Origin: Orthonyx spaldingii
Lineage: Eukaryota; Chordata; Aves; Passeriformes; Orthonychidae
Direction of reading: 5' to 3'
Length of the DNA: 64,000 nucleotides
NCBI GenBank assembly: GCA_013397795.1
Contig: VZTJ01002649.1
Location: 434,001-498,000 of the forward strand
Below are positions 46,266 through 59,400 of this stretch, piece after piece. Position numbers and translations under genes: made by a program. The first letter of the stretch is position 1. Every line of letters begins with the position of its first letter. Under the pieces are notes generated by a model. It saw nothing but the letters and a program-made list of their open reading frames with translations, did not search any database and had not been told where the DNA came from.

Positions 46266-49200
46266 AAGCCAACTATGTGTATTCCCTATCGTAACACAAA
46301 GAGCAGAAGATGTTACGTTACAGAAATTTCATAAAAGGCCTAATGTCTCATAATAGCCAAGGCAGGAATAATATAGGGCTTATGGTCTATTTATGAAAGA
46401 AATCTCCAATATGACTTTATTTTGTGCAGCATCTGTATCTGGAAATGCTTTATGGAATAAATATCAGAACAAAAGGTTTCTATAGTAAATAATGGCAGTG
46501 AGATATAGCAGCTAAGGATAGATCTGAAAGAGTATTTAGACCCAAAACTATATATAGTCCAAGAAAACTATGGTTGCTATAGGCTGCTAAATGAGTATAT
46601 AATCTCAAAATATTGCAGATGGAATGTGTCTTTGAAGCAAATTTCCTGTTTGCCCTTGTTTACTGCAGTTTGGTTCTCATGGCAGGGCAGTCTCATCAAG
46701 CAGATGAGCAAAAAAGATGAGACAGTCAGTAGTAGGTGTTCAGCCTAGAGGTTCAGCTTACAGCTAATATGAAATAAAGCCCCTGCAACACATGTAATGT
46801 GGGCTTCAGGTCCCCTGCATCCCATGGATTGCTCTGCAGACAAAATCCTGTTTTATTCTACACCATCTCACCACCAGCTGGCAATGCATTTAAGTAGCTG
46901 AGCCAAAGGCCCAAAACATCTTACAATTACGATCACATTTTCTTACATAAGTCTCCCAGCACTGCCTCTACTAACAGCTGAAAAAACGTGCTGTTGTTGA
47001 GGCAGTCCCTATCAGGAGACTTTTCAGTGCTTAGCACCTATATAAAGTAGAAGAGATACCTGGGATGTGGTTTAATCTGAGCTTGCTTAGCAAATAACTG
47101 GATTTCTGCCAGAAAGACCTCATTGCATACAAAGAGAATAGTCCTGGTAAAGGCTTTGTGGAGCAAATGGAGGGACAGGGACTGCTTTTGGATATGGAGA
47201 GCACTGGACCTCCAAACACTGCCAGCAGGGAGAGCAGAGCTACATTACGACTGCAGATGTATCCCTAAGAAGTTGTCTTCATATTCATCTCCAAAAGCTG
47301 TGTCAGGCCCTCCCCTCACCTACACATCTACACGCACACACATCTGCCTATGCCCACACAACACCTGTGGTTTATCCTCAAGGTGCTGCCCAGAGCCTTC
47401 GTGCAGCAGCAAGCATTGATAGGAGGCAGTGACAAAAATATTGGGAGAAAAAACAGCAAAGATCATGCCTTTTGTGAACTTTTGCAAGTTCTTGTTACTT
47501 CATCAGACTGAGAAGCTGAAGGGAAAACCCAAAGGAAATTAAGATTAGAGCAGAGGAGAGGAGATAAAGACAAAGGTCAGGGGAAAATACCTGGGAATAA
47601 TAGTGTTGGAGAAAATGTAGGAAAGGGATCAGCCCAGTTGCCTACAAACCCCATTGATTAGCAACACAGAAAAACTCCTTAGTGCTGTATCTTTTTCTCC
47701 AGACACAGAGGGCAATGGAAATACAATCATCTGTTTGCAAAGCAAAAGCATCAGAGGATAAAGGTAGGGCACATATGGGAACATCTGCTCTTCCTGAAAG
47801 ATAAGCATGTAATAGAATGGGACCTAAGACAGAATCACAGGCATCAGTTTACCAGTCTTGCAGTACAGGGGAACTAGAATTAAAGGCAGCAAAATGAAGG
47901 GAAAGAGGATGCACTTAAAAATAGCTGTGATATTGAGGGTGCAGCTTGTTTGAATAATCCAGAAGAAATGTTTCTGCTTCTGCCTTATTTGTGTCAATAT
48001 TACAGTCAAATAGTTTTAAAAAATTCAGTAATTCTCACTACCAGTGGTGAAAATTGGGAACTATACTAAGTGTTTGCAAAGTGAGCAAATCTAATGGGAT
48101 GAGATGAAAGAAAAATCTTTATGTAAATATAAACATATTTAGGAAAAAACATAAAGTAGAAATAAATTTAAACATATAGAATAAATACATATTGGATAAA
48201 CAGAAATATTTATAGTACATAAGTGTATAGTTAGAGTGTGTCATAGACATGACTGCTATAGCTACAGGTGTACTGATATCTCTAGTTCCAACCTGTCAGA
48301 CTCTCATACCTCTATTCAGAAAAGGAGGGTCCCTGGTCAGTTCTTTTCTGCAAGTCTTCTCTAAGTGCATCCCTCAGAGGGTGTACTCTAAGCCCTTCTC
48401 TGTGGAGAACATGTGTTCAATAAAGTAGAGGGAAAGCTAGAAAACTAGGCAAGATTGTAAAAGTAGGCAAGCTACTAGCATATCAAAGAACAAACCTAGC
48501 TAGCACAGCGATGATAAGTAAATAAACCAAGGTGGTAGGAAAGAAATCATTTGGTCCTGTCATAGCAAACAGAGACATATTCCAAAACAAAGCAGGCTGT
48601 TTGAGAGAATGATTAATATGGCCTAATTTTTTTTATGTACACACCAAGTTCTTGGGGATCTCTTCCTCTGAGTGTCCTTTATATGTCATGGTTATGTACA
48701 CAAGGCCTCATGCAAAATAGATACTTGTTTATTATATTCGAAAAGTTATTTTGATCCTCTGAATGAAAAGGCATAGGCTTGTGCAAAGCAATATTATTAG
48801 TGGAAGAGCCCTTTTGTTTTAAATTTGGGCTATTTTTTGTTTTGCACAGGTAAGCATTGCGCAACATCATTCACTTTCTAAATCTCGTAGCATTGGGCAG
48901 ACATTTGCCAGTTTAGCTCTGAGAGACTCATGCAAAAATAAGCACAGATCAACCTGCACACAGACACACACAGACACACACACTCTACATATATATGCAG
49001 CAGTTTGCAGGAGTGGACCCACAAAATCGAGTATAAGTGTTGATGCAAAGATCAGCTGAAGGATGCTGTTTGCCATGAACAAGCTGTTATATACATTGGT
49101 CTCACAAAATCCCAGAATGCCAGCTTTCATTAAGTGACATCTCTTGGTAATTTCCTTACTTGCATATATGTAAGTAGATTGTGTGCTTTTAATGGTTCAC

Positions 49201-49944
49201 TTGAACAATTGAGATAAAAAAGATATTGATAAAGGGCTTTCAAAATGTTTTTGCTAATTCTTATACTATTACTGTTTTGAGATGATTGTACACCAAATTA
49301 CAGTCCTGGCTTTAAAATGAACTAAGTTTGGTTATACTAAAGTGACCCTCACATCCTTATTCAATGAGCTATAATAATTTTGCAATTTAAAATTTTCCTT
49401 TTGATCAGGAAAACAGTCTCAAAATTGCTCCCCTGATGAAAATGTAACCACAAGAAATCTATACTGATGACATTAGAGCACAGTTATCAGCCTCTTGTTC
49501 ATCCCCAAAAGTAATCAAAACTTTTGCAAATATTCTTTGAAATGTTCTTTCATGGTCAGAAATGCCACTCTCTGTACAGAATATAATGAGAGGACTTCTC
49601 ATATAAAATTGTCATTTAAGGACTTCACACAACCAAGTGGGATGAAATTAAACTTACATAATTGCATCCTCTAGGCTGGAGACATCTCTCAATCATGATC
49701 CTGCTTAAGAGTAATCAACTGCCTGGGTTCTACTGCAAGTAAGACATGCTTTCACTGCTTAAATTGCCTTCTTACTCAACAGAACTGGTCACAGACAGTT
49801 TGTGGGAACCATGTTTTAATTTTTTTCCTAAAAGTTATGTGTCTGAAAATAAAAAGATATTAAAATGAAAATATTTGCTCACTCGTGCACTCAGGCAGAA
49901 CATAGTATCAGTCCAAGAGAAGAAAAGTATCAGCTTTTACTAGA
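46266..49944. other. Non-coding, no supported gene
   Basis: AT-rich DNA with one CA-rich microsatellite at 48956-48984 and A-rich patches near 48120-48220. No exon or dispersed repeat is clear. Confidence 0.5.
48956..48984. repeat. CA/GA simple repeat
   Basis: A CACACAGACACACACAGACA run continuing CACACAC, i.e. an interrupted (CA)n microsatellite in which CAGA replaces CACA at regular spacing. Confidence 0.88.
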
Positions 49945-50452
49945 TAATTATAGAAAGGCTTGTGTTGGAAGGGACTTAAAAGATCACCCAGTTCCAACCA
50001 CTCTGTCATGGGCAGGGACACCTCCCACTAAACCAAGTTGTTCAGGGCCCAATCCAACCTGGCCTTGACTGCTTCCAGGGATGGGGAATCCCCAACTTCT
50101 CTGGTCAAACTTTTCCTATACCTTACCACCCTCACAGTAAATAATTTCTTTCTAACATCTAATCTAAATCTCTCGTCTTTTAGTTTAACACTTCCCCCTT
50201 GTCCTATCACTATTTTCTCATGTTCTCATTTTTATGAGTTCCGTTTGAGTACTGGCAGGCTGCTATGAGACCTTTCTAGAGCCTTCTCCTCTCCAGAAAG
50301 AACAACCCCACCTCTTTCATCCTGTATTCACAAGAGTAGTGTTCCAGCCCTCTGATCACCTTCATGGCCCTTCTCTGGACTCACTCTAATAGGCTTATGT
50401 CTTTCTTGTGCTGTGGATTCCAGATCTGGACATGTGGCATCTCACAATGGCA
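49945..50452 (-). mobile_element. CR1 LINE 3' fragment
   Basis: Reversed CR1 3' end of about 500 bases. The + strand shows GTGTTGGAAGGGACTTAAAA, then CATGGGCAGGGACACCTCCC, CCAATCCAACCTGGCCTTG, CTTACCACCCTCACAGTAAA, CCCCTTGTCCTATCACTA and GGCCCTTCTCTGGACTCACT. The minus strand still encodes a readable piece of ORF2 near 50028-50210 (ERFRLDVRKKLFTVRVVRY, then LTREV and ARLDWALNNLV), which is the ORF2 C-terminus. Its good preservation suggests a younger copy than the others. Confidence 0.93.
50028..50210 (-). pseudogene. CR1 ORF2 C-terminal remnant
   Basis: The minus-strand frame carries the well-known end of CR1 ORF2: KDERFRLDVRKKLFTVRVVR at about residues 11-30, then SPSLEAVKARLDWALNNLV to the stop. 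It is only a truncated piece of the LINE at 49945-50452, with no catalytic residues. Confidence 0.9.
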
Positions 50453-53400
50453 AATTGTTTATGTTGCTGATTTCCACGATTCATTTTTACGGTTTAATTT
50501 TTTAGATTTAACTTTGAAGAGACAGAGAAGGGTGTAAAAAGTTCAGCATTTAAGCTGTCAATGCCATGTCCTCCTGACTTTCATTACAATTCAGAAACAA
50601 CATCTAAAATTGCTCAGAAACAGACTATCACTATTCTCGCATAGTTGGTAACTTTCCCACCCTGTTATTAAATTATACCTATATTAATGTGGTTGAAACA
50701 AAGGTATTGTAGTTGATGTTTCTAACACATTAACACTTTGCTTTACTGATCTCAAAAAGCAAAGTTTTCTACTAAGCCATGTGACAGTGTTAAATATAGA
50801 TAAAGTTCCACCAAGAACAGCAAAAGCTTTAAAAAGTATTGAAGCACTTATCTCTACTCCTTCCTACTACCAGGTGAGCAGTAGAATCATTTAAAGAAAA
50901 AGTAGCTATTTTTCTCTCTTATCCCTAGCTCTGGAAATTTCATTGCAACCGGTAAACAGTATTAGAAAAGCCTGAAAAACATGAAACTGTAGGCTTCAAA
51001 TCTAAGTTATATTATCTCCCATGTATTCTGAGAATATATTCAGGGTCTTGGTTTGATTGCAAAGGTTTCTAGGACTCTTCTTCAAGGTTTAGGACCTTTC
51101 CGATATACATGGATGGATTTCAGTTTGTGGTTTGCACTTGAGATGTGATTAGCTTTTCTTCATAAATGCCTTTATGAAATGTTTATATGTGGAGCACAAA
51201 ATCCCCTCTGTATGTTTTATGAGGGTTTCAGCATTAATGATTAAGTATAATGAGGGAAAATGCTTCTAATGTATTAACTTGAGATGAAAGGGAATAGGGA
51301 AAACTCCCCCAAATCCTTAGGAAGAACAGATTGTTGCAATAAAACAAAAGGTAGAACAATTGCTTATGTTTATATTTATGTCTGTACAACCACATCCCTG
51401 CTTCATCCTGTTAGGACAAACAGCAAATAGGCAATAAGGCCCATACTTTCCAATACATCTCCAAATCTGCATTTCAAATTTTCAAGAATAAGGATTTAAA
51501 AAATATATATCTTTGGCCTCCTATTGTCATGGGCTACCTGGGCTAATAGCAGACTTCAAGATGAGCTTTGCAAGGTGTTCCCAGCTATGTAGACACCTAG
51601 TGGGACTGCCTAGATGGTACAGTGTGACTTCCACAGTCAATGACACAGTGTCGGAAGCAGTGAGCACAGTCAGAAGGATGGGCAGTCAATGATATTATTT
51701 TGACAGGTACCACTAGGAGACTGAATTCCCACAGAGGCATTTTCTTGCCTGTTTGCTATCTTTACCTCTGACTAAGAATGTGTCTATGCTAAAGCCAAAT
51801 TGCTCTGGTTATCTCCCCATTTCTTCCTTCCCTTTTCGCTCAGTAGGAAATATAATCCACTTTTAGGCACAGCACAACAGGCAGGGAGAGGAGTCTGCAT
51901 TGACGTCTGAGGCATTTCATCTAAGTTGCCTCAAAATGCTTTAATGAGCATAATCTATGTGCTTACCTAAAAGTCAAAAATAGATCTCCTCTTCTTTGGA
52001 ATCTAAGCCACATAGTGATTTTGTCTCATGACTGTCCAGTGGATGGGCTACAACCCTGACAAGAGCTGCCCAAGAAGCCAGACTTCTCAGGAGGAGTTTG
52101 AGCACTCTGACTACGCAACACAAGTGGCTCAGATGAGCTAACAGCAAAATAAGAGAGGAAAGTAGGATTTCTTGCATGTTCTTATTTCTGTATATATCCA
52201 TGTCACGCAAGTCTAAAATCCACTCTCACCTTTGAGGTTTCAGAGTAATAAAGAGGGCACATATATGTGTGGTACAACATATATGTCCTTCTCGGTGCAT
52301 CAGATCATCTGGATTTATCTAAAACTTGGAAAGAAATAAATGAGGATTTGGCTAATGTTTCACACAGGATGAATTTCACTTCACTCACATAAATCCTAAA
52401 TGGTAGGCTTTTATGAGATGGAGTGTAGGTGTCAAAGTGTGAAGCTGTAGTGCTGTCCTGTCTAGTGCAGATGCTTCTAACCAAATGCTTGACAGGCAAG
52501 AGCAAGAGACAGAGTCTCCGTTCACAAGCATCTGTGTCTTTCTCCAGGACTGCTGCCCAGGGCTTCAGTGGAATGGGCAGTAAGGGTTCCATCTGGCCTC
52601 AAAGATGCACTGAAAATGGTTTGTCTTGCTTTGTTCTAAGTGCTGACAGACAACACAAAACTGTTTGCTCTCTCCTTTAAAGTTGAATCAACTGATATAA
52701 AAGTTCACCTGCTTGCATCTTTGTTTAAGGATTTTGGACAGTCTGCAGATACCTGCACTCTACAGGGGTTTATTCCAAAAGGGCTGGCTCTGTCTCTGGC
52801 TGTGTTCTGGCCTTTTCTGCCCAGAAGAACACATTGAGCCTATAGATTATATTATTATATAATGTGTATTATACACATTTTTTCTGATCTGAGAAACGAC
52901 TAAAGTAAAACAAGAGCTCCTGAACTTTTTGGGGTACAGCTGTCTGTACCACTGCTGGTTTTGGTCCCTGATGTATTGCTGAGCTAAAGCTCTGAGACAA
53001 ACTGAACATAAATCTGAGTTCTGGCATAGCAGAGTAGTGCGAGTACTCCCTTATCCATGTACTTAGTTCCTGAAAGAAGCAGAGGTGATTTTTCATGATT
53101 TTTATTTGCAAACACAAACTTCACACTGTCCTTCTCCCTTTCTGTCTTTCTCTGCTGCATCTATGAACACGTGGATACACACAGAAATGAAAGAACTCCT
53201 ATTATGCATTCATTAAAATTCTGTAATTCAGCTGCAATCTCATTTAGGGAGGTCACACAAAAAATTCAATGTTGGGAGATAACCACTCCAGGGCTTAGTT
53301 ATGAAGAGTCTTTGAGAGCTAAAACAATTGGAGTCCACCCAGAGCAGTTTCAAGAGCACCCTTTGGATGGCAGAAATAATTTCTCTTGTTACCAAGCACT

Positions 53401-56400
53401 GACAACAAACGACAAGAACGTAAATCAATGCCCTACCTTTGAGAATGTAGCACCAGTGGCAGACGCTGTCTCACCTAGCACTTGCCTTACCTGTGTATGT
53501 GGTGGATGGATGTCATAAGGACTCACAAGGAGCAAAATCTCTTTCTAAAACACAAAGCAGGGAAAAACACGTGTGGAAAACATATCCCCTCTAGATGGTT
53601 GATGAATCAGGGAAAGGAAATCTGTAAGAAAGGGGATCTTTTTGTGAGTTCTGGGTGGTTTAGGCATGTGCTTGGGGAGGGAATTGTCAGTTAATTCCTC
53701 ATGTAAGTCAAGGCAGAATTACTGTGGTTTTGGAAGGGAGACCTGCTCCACACCACTGTGGAGAACAAGCTGATGAGCTGCTTCCTGAATATCACACATT
53801 CCCTTTGTAGCCTTGACATACATTCACCCTGTGATTCAAGAGCAGCTTTGCAGCACTGATAGATGAATTCAGGAAAATTTATCAGCTACCCTGAAGCTAC
53901 ATTTTGGGATTGTTTACCAACAGGACATGTCCCCTAGTGCCCTAATATAATCGTTAAATTTGGTTGACATCCTCACAGGAGAAGTAGAAAACCTCTGGAA
54001 TACAGCCAAATGAGGATTCATACAGAAGCTGCTGAGGAGGTTTAGTTGGAGATAGGTAACCAGAAGGAACCAGATGAACAGGCTAGAGTGTATAGGACTT
54101 CCTGATGACTTTTATTAAGAGATAGATTTTCAGATGACAGAGATTTCCATTTGCACGGATTGTTTGCATTTAGTCCGAAGAATTTTATAGCTGAGCACAG
54201 TTTGTAGACCTTGACAGTTCCCCCTGCTCACACATGAAAGATTTCTTCATGTGGTTTGGGATGCATCTTGTGCATGAGGGTTGAAGACCTCACCAAAGAT
54301 TAAAGGACAGAGGCAGTGAGGAACTGCAGTGGAATACTGAGTTTCTTTACTGACACCTTCTTACTTTTAGTGCAATGAGTCCAGTGCAAAACTTGTGATT
54401 TTACATGCAGTAGAAACATTAATTTGGAAACTATTGACAAGAGCAACAAAAGAAAATGAACACTGACCACAACTCATGCTAGTGGAAACATATATGTACC
54501 CTAAATTGCTATAGGCATTTCCAACCTAGTGCTAGGAAGCACAACACTAATTGATGTGATGGCATAATGAATGGGGTTCCATCACTCATCCTTCATTTAG
54601 AAATGATAACAACACATATTCTTATATTTACAAGGCCAAAAACATAAATACCATTGATTTGCCTGTGGTTTTCTCTGAGAGACTAGGCTATCTAAAACTC
54701 TCCTCACAGAAATGAAACCAAAGGTGTCTGTAAAGTCTCACTAAGGATATTGTTCTCATCTTACCTTCAACCAGAAATTGCATCAAAAAACATCTTTTAC
54801 ATAACACTTCCTTGATCTCATTGAGCTGAGTTGAGTAGATAATCTGAAAAAATAACTCATTTTAATTAAGTCGCACAGTTTTAACAAAAATACATCCAAG
54901 ACACACAAAGTAGTCTGGGTTGATAACTCCAGAAAGCAGAGGCTTCAAAAGCCCCAAGCGAATGCTAAGGTGTTATGCAAACCAAGTCTATCTCATCATA
55001 CCTTAATTCACTATAGACATTATTCTGGAGGTGTTCTTACATGGCATGAGCCCTGGCTTCATCAATAGCCCATTTAAGAGGGAAATGGATCCTGAAAATG
55101 TACCAGTCTTTTCCAGGGGAAAAGAATGGGGCAGGATGCACACTGCAAGAAAATTGAGCTATACTATGTGGCTTTGGAATTTGAGGGCTATCTTTTTCCT
55201 TTTAGTGTCCTTACTATGCTAAAGAGGTCAGCAGAAACACAAAGAAGCTGTTTCATCCCTGTGCGATGGTCATTTTATGACACCAGGCTCCTGACAACTC
55301 TCTGACCTGAAGAGAAAAAAGACATAGATGTGGCAGGCTGTAGAAAGAGGAAGAACTGGAACATTTCTTAACCTCCACTCTTCACTGCCTTTAGCAAGAC
55401 TTGCCAGCCTCATGTGCCTAAAAGGAATACTAACATGAATTGGGCATGAACAGAGCTTGCTGTGAGGAAATAAGAAAATGACAGGTGAGGGGCAGGAGTA
55501 ACCAGTGGGGTGTGGTACACATCTACTTATTATCTCTAAATAAAACACAGAACCATATCTCTCAGAATCATGGGACAGAAGTCTACAGACACACGTTCTT
55601 GTCATTGTAGCTTGTCTTAGTAAATCTGTGTCTATATTCATGTTTTTCATTTGTAACTGTTTACACTGAAATAGTATAAAGGACTGTATCACAAAATACT
55701 CCATTTATAAAAGTCCTAACAATTCTTTTGCTTTTGTCTGTTAGCAGTTTATTTTCTAGAATCAATGTTTTTTAGTTTAGCAATTCTAAGAACACTTACC
55801 AGAAGCTTAATCTGTACTCACACTATAATGCTCCAAATTCATATGCCAGTAATTTAAAAACATTCTCTTTTACAGAAGAGTGAAAGATTTCTATGACCTA
55901 CACTCTATTTTCCCCCATTTCAGTCTGACCAATTTTAGTGAGGGTACAAAAATAACTTTTTTCATGCCTAACAGTAATTCAAATCATCAAAACAAGGAGG
56001 CTGGGATGTGAAAGGAATCCAAAAGAACTGTACATCCAGCTCCCAAGTGCTAAGAAGAAAAATGCATAGCTTCTCTGCCTTTCCATGAGATCACAGCTTC
56101 ATATTCCAAACTGTCTGTGTGTTAAAAAATAGACCTGAAGAAGCTTTCAAGAAGACATCTTGTCCATGCACTTGACCCAAAGCAGGACTAGGATTCATTC
56201 TTATCTAATCTCTAAAACGCATGGCTGGACAAAGACAATATAACCTTTTCAAAGAGTTGATGCCACTCTGTCACTATCCTCAGACAGAGAAAAACAGGAG
56301 GCTTTGCAGGACCATTTAGTAATTTTTAAGGCTTATCCTGGCCCTGCATTCACCCTAACTCTTTCGAAGCCAAAAATCTCATTTTTTTTCAAATTCCTGC

Positions 56401-59400
56401 ATATCAAATATTTTTGTAACCTCTGAATATTTCTGTTGTCCTCTTATTGCTGCATTTTAATTAGTCCACAGCTTTCTGGAAGGTGTCGTGTGCAAATGAG
56501 ACACAGTACCCTGGTTAAAGCTGTGGGGAATAGAAGGTTTATTTAAAATGTTTTGTCTTAGGTCTAGGAAAATGCTTTTTTTATGGTGTCTGCCTTGGTC
56601 ACAACAGCACAGCATTACTGACTCCCATTTGGCTTCCCATCCACCCTAATGCCTATACTTTTTCTGCTATAATACCTAGCTGTTGCATCTCTCTCCTGTA
56701 TTTTTGAGGCTGCCTTGCACTCTTCTATACTCCAGTGTCTCTTTTTATAGAACTGATTGCTTCAAATTATCCAGGTTGGGGTTTTTTAGGGGGTTTTTAT
56801 CCTTCTGTTTTTATTTTTATCCTATTCCTGCCCTCTATTTGGTAGCAGTGCCTCCCAGGTGCATGTTGAGAGTTTGTAGATATGTTTTCTATTCCAGCAT
56901 GTTGATCATTAATTGCAAATCTGTCATCTAAGGCAAATCCTCTGTGGCACTTCATGCAATACAACCTTACAGTCTCATAATAAATCTTTGGTAACAGCTG
57001 TCTGTCTCTTAATACACAGCTTGGGCTCATTCTAGAGAAATTTTATTGTTTACTTATTTGAATGACACTGTGGTAAGTTTGGGATTTAAAAAAAAAAGAA
57101 ATAGGGAAATAGGCAACTATCACTCAGACATTAGCTAAGTTTTAAATAAATCCAAATAAGAGACTATTTTCTTTGTCTTGTCAGTACTTGCAATAACTTA
57201 TGGCTTCAAGTCCTCTCAATATTTGTCTCCTCCAAGCAGAGAAGTTTTTTTAAACTATATGTAACACATCTTCACCAAAATATTTTTAGATAATGACAGT
57301 GAAAACTCACCTGGAATTTATATAGCTTTCTAAGGAGTTGCTTGTTCTGTAATGCAGATTCAAATACTAACGTTCAGCATCTGCTGTTGGTAAACACCAA
57401 TTTAAAACAGCTGTCTGGGGACACAGAAAACCCTCTGATCTGTCTCAAGTCTTTGACTTAGCAATGAGTGCGATGTTCAGTGCCTGGTTTCCTCACGCAG
57501 AAAATGAGCTTTGTCCCCACACAAGGAGTATAAAACGGGAATGTGAAATTCAGTCTAGTTCTACTCCCATGGCTCCAGGGCACACAATAGTCAGTCTTCG
57601 TTTGTAGGTGGGCTCCTCAGTTACATTTCCTTGAGTTTTGCTCACCTTGCTGCTGATAATGTCATTATTTAGGTACATTTTTTCAATGAAGCTCTTAGTG
57701 GCAGTTTTAGACTCATAAAGTAGCTGTCTAAGCTCAAAAGGTATAATTTAAGAAATAACTCATATCCTTGCTCCAATTCAGTCAGGATGAACTATGATGA
57801 ATCAGAGTTTATTATTTTAACTTCCATTGTATTTATGACTCTTGTGAGAAATTTAGTACGTAAGTGCATGGGGTAAACACATACAGCTGGCATAACAGCA
57901 CAGATGCAGGCTTGTGCTACACTTATATTTTCTGTCAGTTCTTCGTAGGTGCTGAACATGCAAATTATAGTCTCAGCAATTTTCTGTCACAAGGGAGTCA
58001 GCGATGTCACATTCAGAGAAACAGAATCATAGCACAGACCCATTTCAAAAGGCTCTTTTCTGCAAGTTCACTCTCAGACTGTGGCTGTCAGTCAATAGAG
58101 CAACATCTCCACATTTGCCAGGAACCCCATTTTTCTCTGTCAGAGCATCTCCTCCACATTCACTTTCAACTATATCCCTGGTGAATGTCCCACAGAGAAA
58201 GTGCAAGTACCTATATACTTGCTCACATTTTTCTTCTGTGAAGAGAGGAAGAATTGTGTCAAAATACTTGTGAAACTACCAGTATTTTTCCCCAGGTCAA
58301 GGTTTCTTGGGGAGTTTATTCCTCTAGCTTGTTTGTACTCAATTTCAGATTGAATGCAGCCATCCCAGATTTTTGTTTGGGATTTTGTTGGTCGTTTGTT
58401 CAGAGTTTTTTGTTGTTTAGGGTGTCTTTCACTTCCAAGAAGTACTCAGTGTGCTTCAGGAAAGGGGCACCATCATCAGGCCATGGATGGTTGAGTTACA
58501 GTTAGACAAGGACTATGACCTAAGGAAAGAGTGTACAGAGGTACTACTTTTTTGCCTTATCTTCTCCACACAAAACAGGTACAATGACTCGAGATCACAG
58601 TCCAAAATTACATTAATTCAGTCTGCAATTACAGAAATTTTTAACAGTTCTGGAGTTCCATTAGAGCTACATCTCTGCCCATAAGGGGTATGAAGAATTA
58701 AAAAAAAATTTTGATTGTCAGACAATTTTCTCTTTTTAGAACACTGATTTTCTAATGGCTCCGTTTGTTACTCATGGTAGACTTTCCCAAAATATGTTTT
58801 GCTACTTTTCAGTCAATACACAGGGCTTTTTCTTGTGGACTGCAGAAATGAGTATTTCAATAAGGAATTGGTTAGGGGTTAGAATAACTATTTGTCATGA
58901 AGAAGATTTGTGCATTGTGTTACATAAAATGTAAAATAATGCTATGATATCCAGAAGAAATCCACATGCTTTCTGGGGGACAGCATCATTGTGATTGAGA
59001 CATAACCACTAGATAAACCATTTCTGATATCCTGACATTAAGTTAAAATCAAAGAAAGTCTCTGCTATGGAAATATCTTATTACTGATCCCTGAAAACAG
59101 AAATACAAAGTTCTCTTTTGATGGTCCCTTACGTAATATTCTTCTAAAATCTTTGAAGTAGAATAGGTCATTTTCATTTTTAAGTCTGCATACTCTCTGA
59201 AGAGCACACAGGAAATACCATACTACAAAAAAACTCTACATTTGCTAACAAAACTTTTCAGAAACTACACTTTGGAGGCTCACACTGTCCCATGTCAGGC
59301 TGGCAGGAAATTAGAAAGAAATCTGCAATCACTCCAAACCATGCCAACATTTCAAGACTGATTTCATTAGGCAATCCCCTGTGACTGCTTGACTAACCAT

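Noticed and set aside
55270..55704. Longest open frame in the window, 144 codons on the minus strand
   Set aside because: No domain, repeat or splice context is visible, and the composition is that of random translation. A frame this long is expected by chance in 64 kb read six ways.
57526..57540. TATA-like GAGTATAAAACGGG as a promoter
   Set aside because: An isolated TATA-like motif in AT-rich DNA, without a downstream gene or CpG-rich context.
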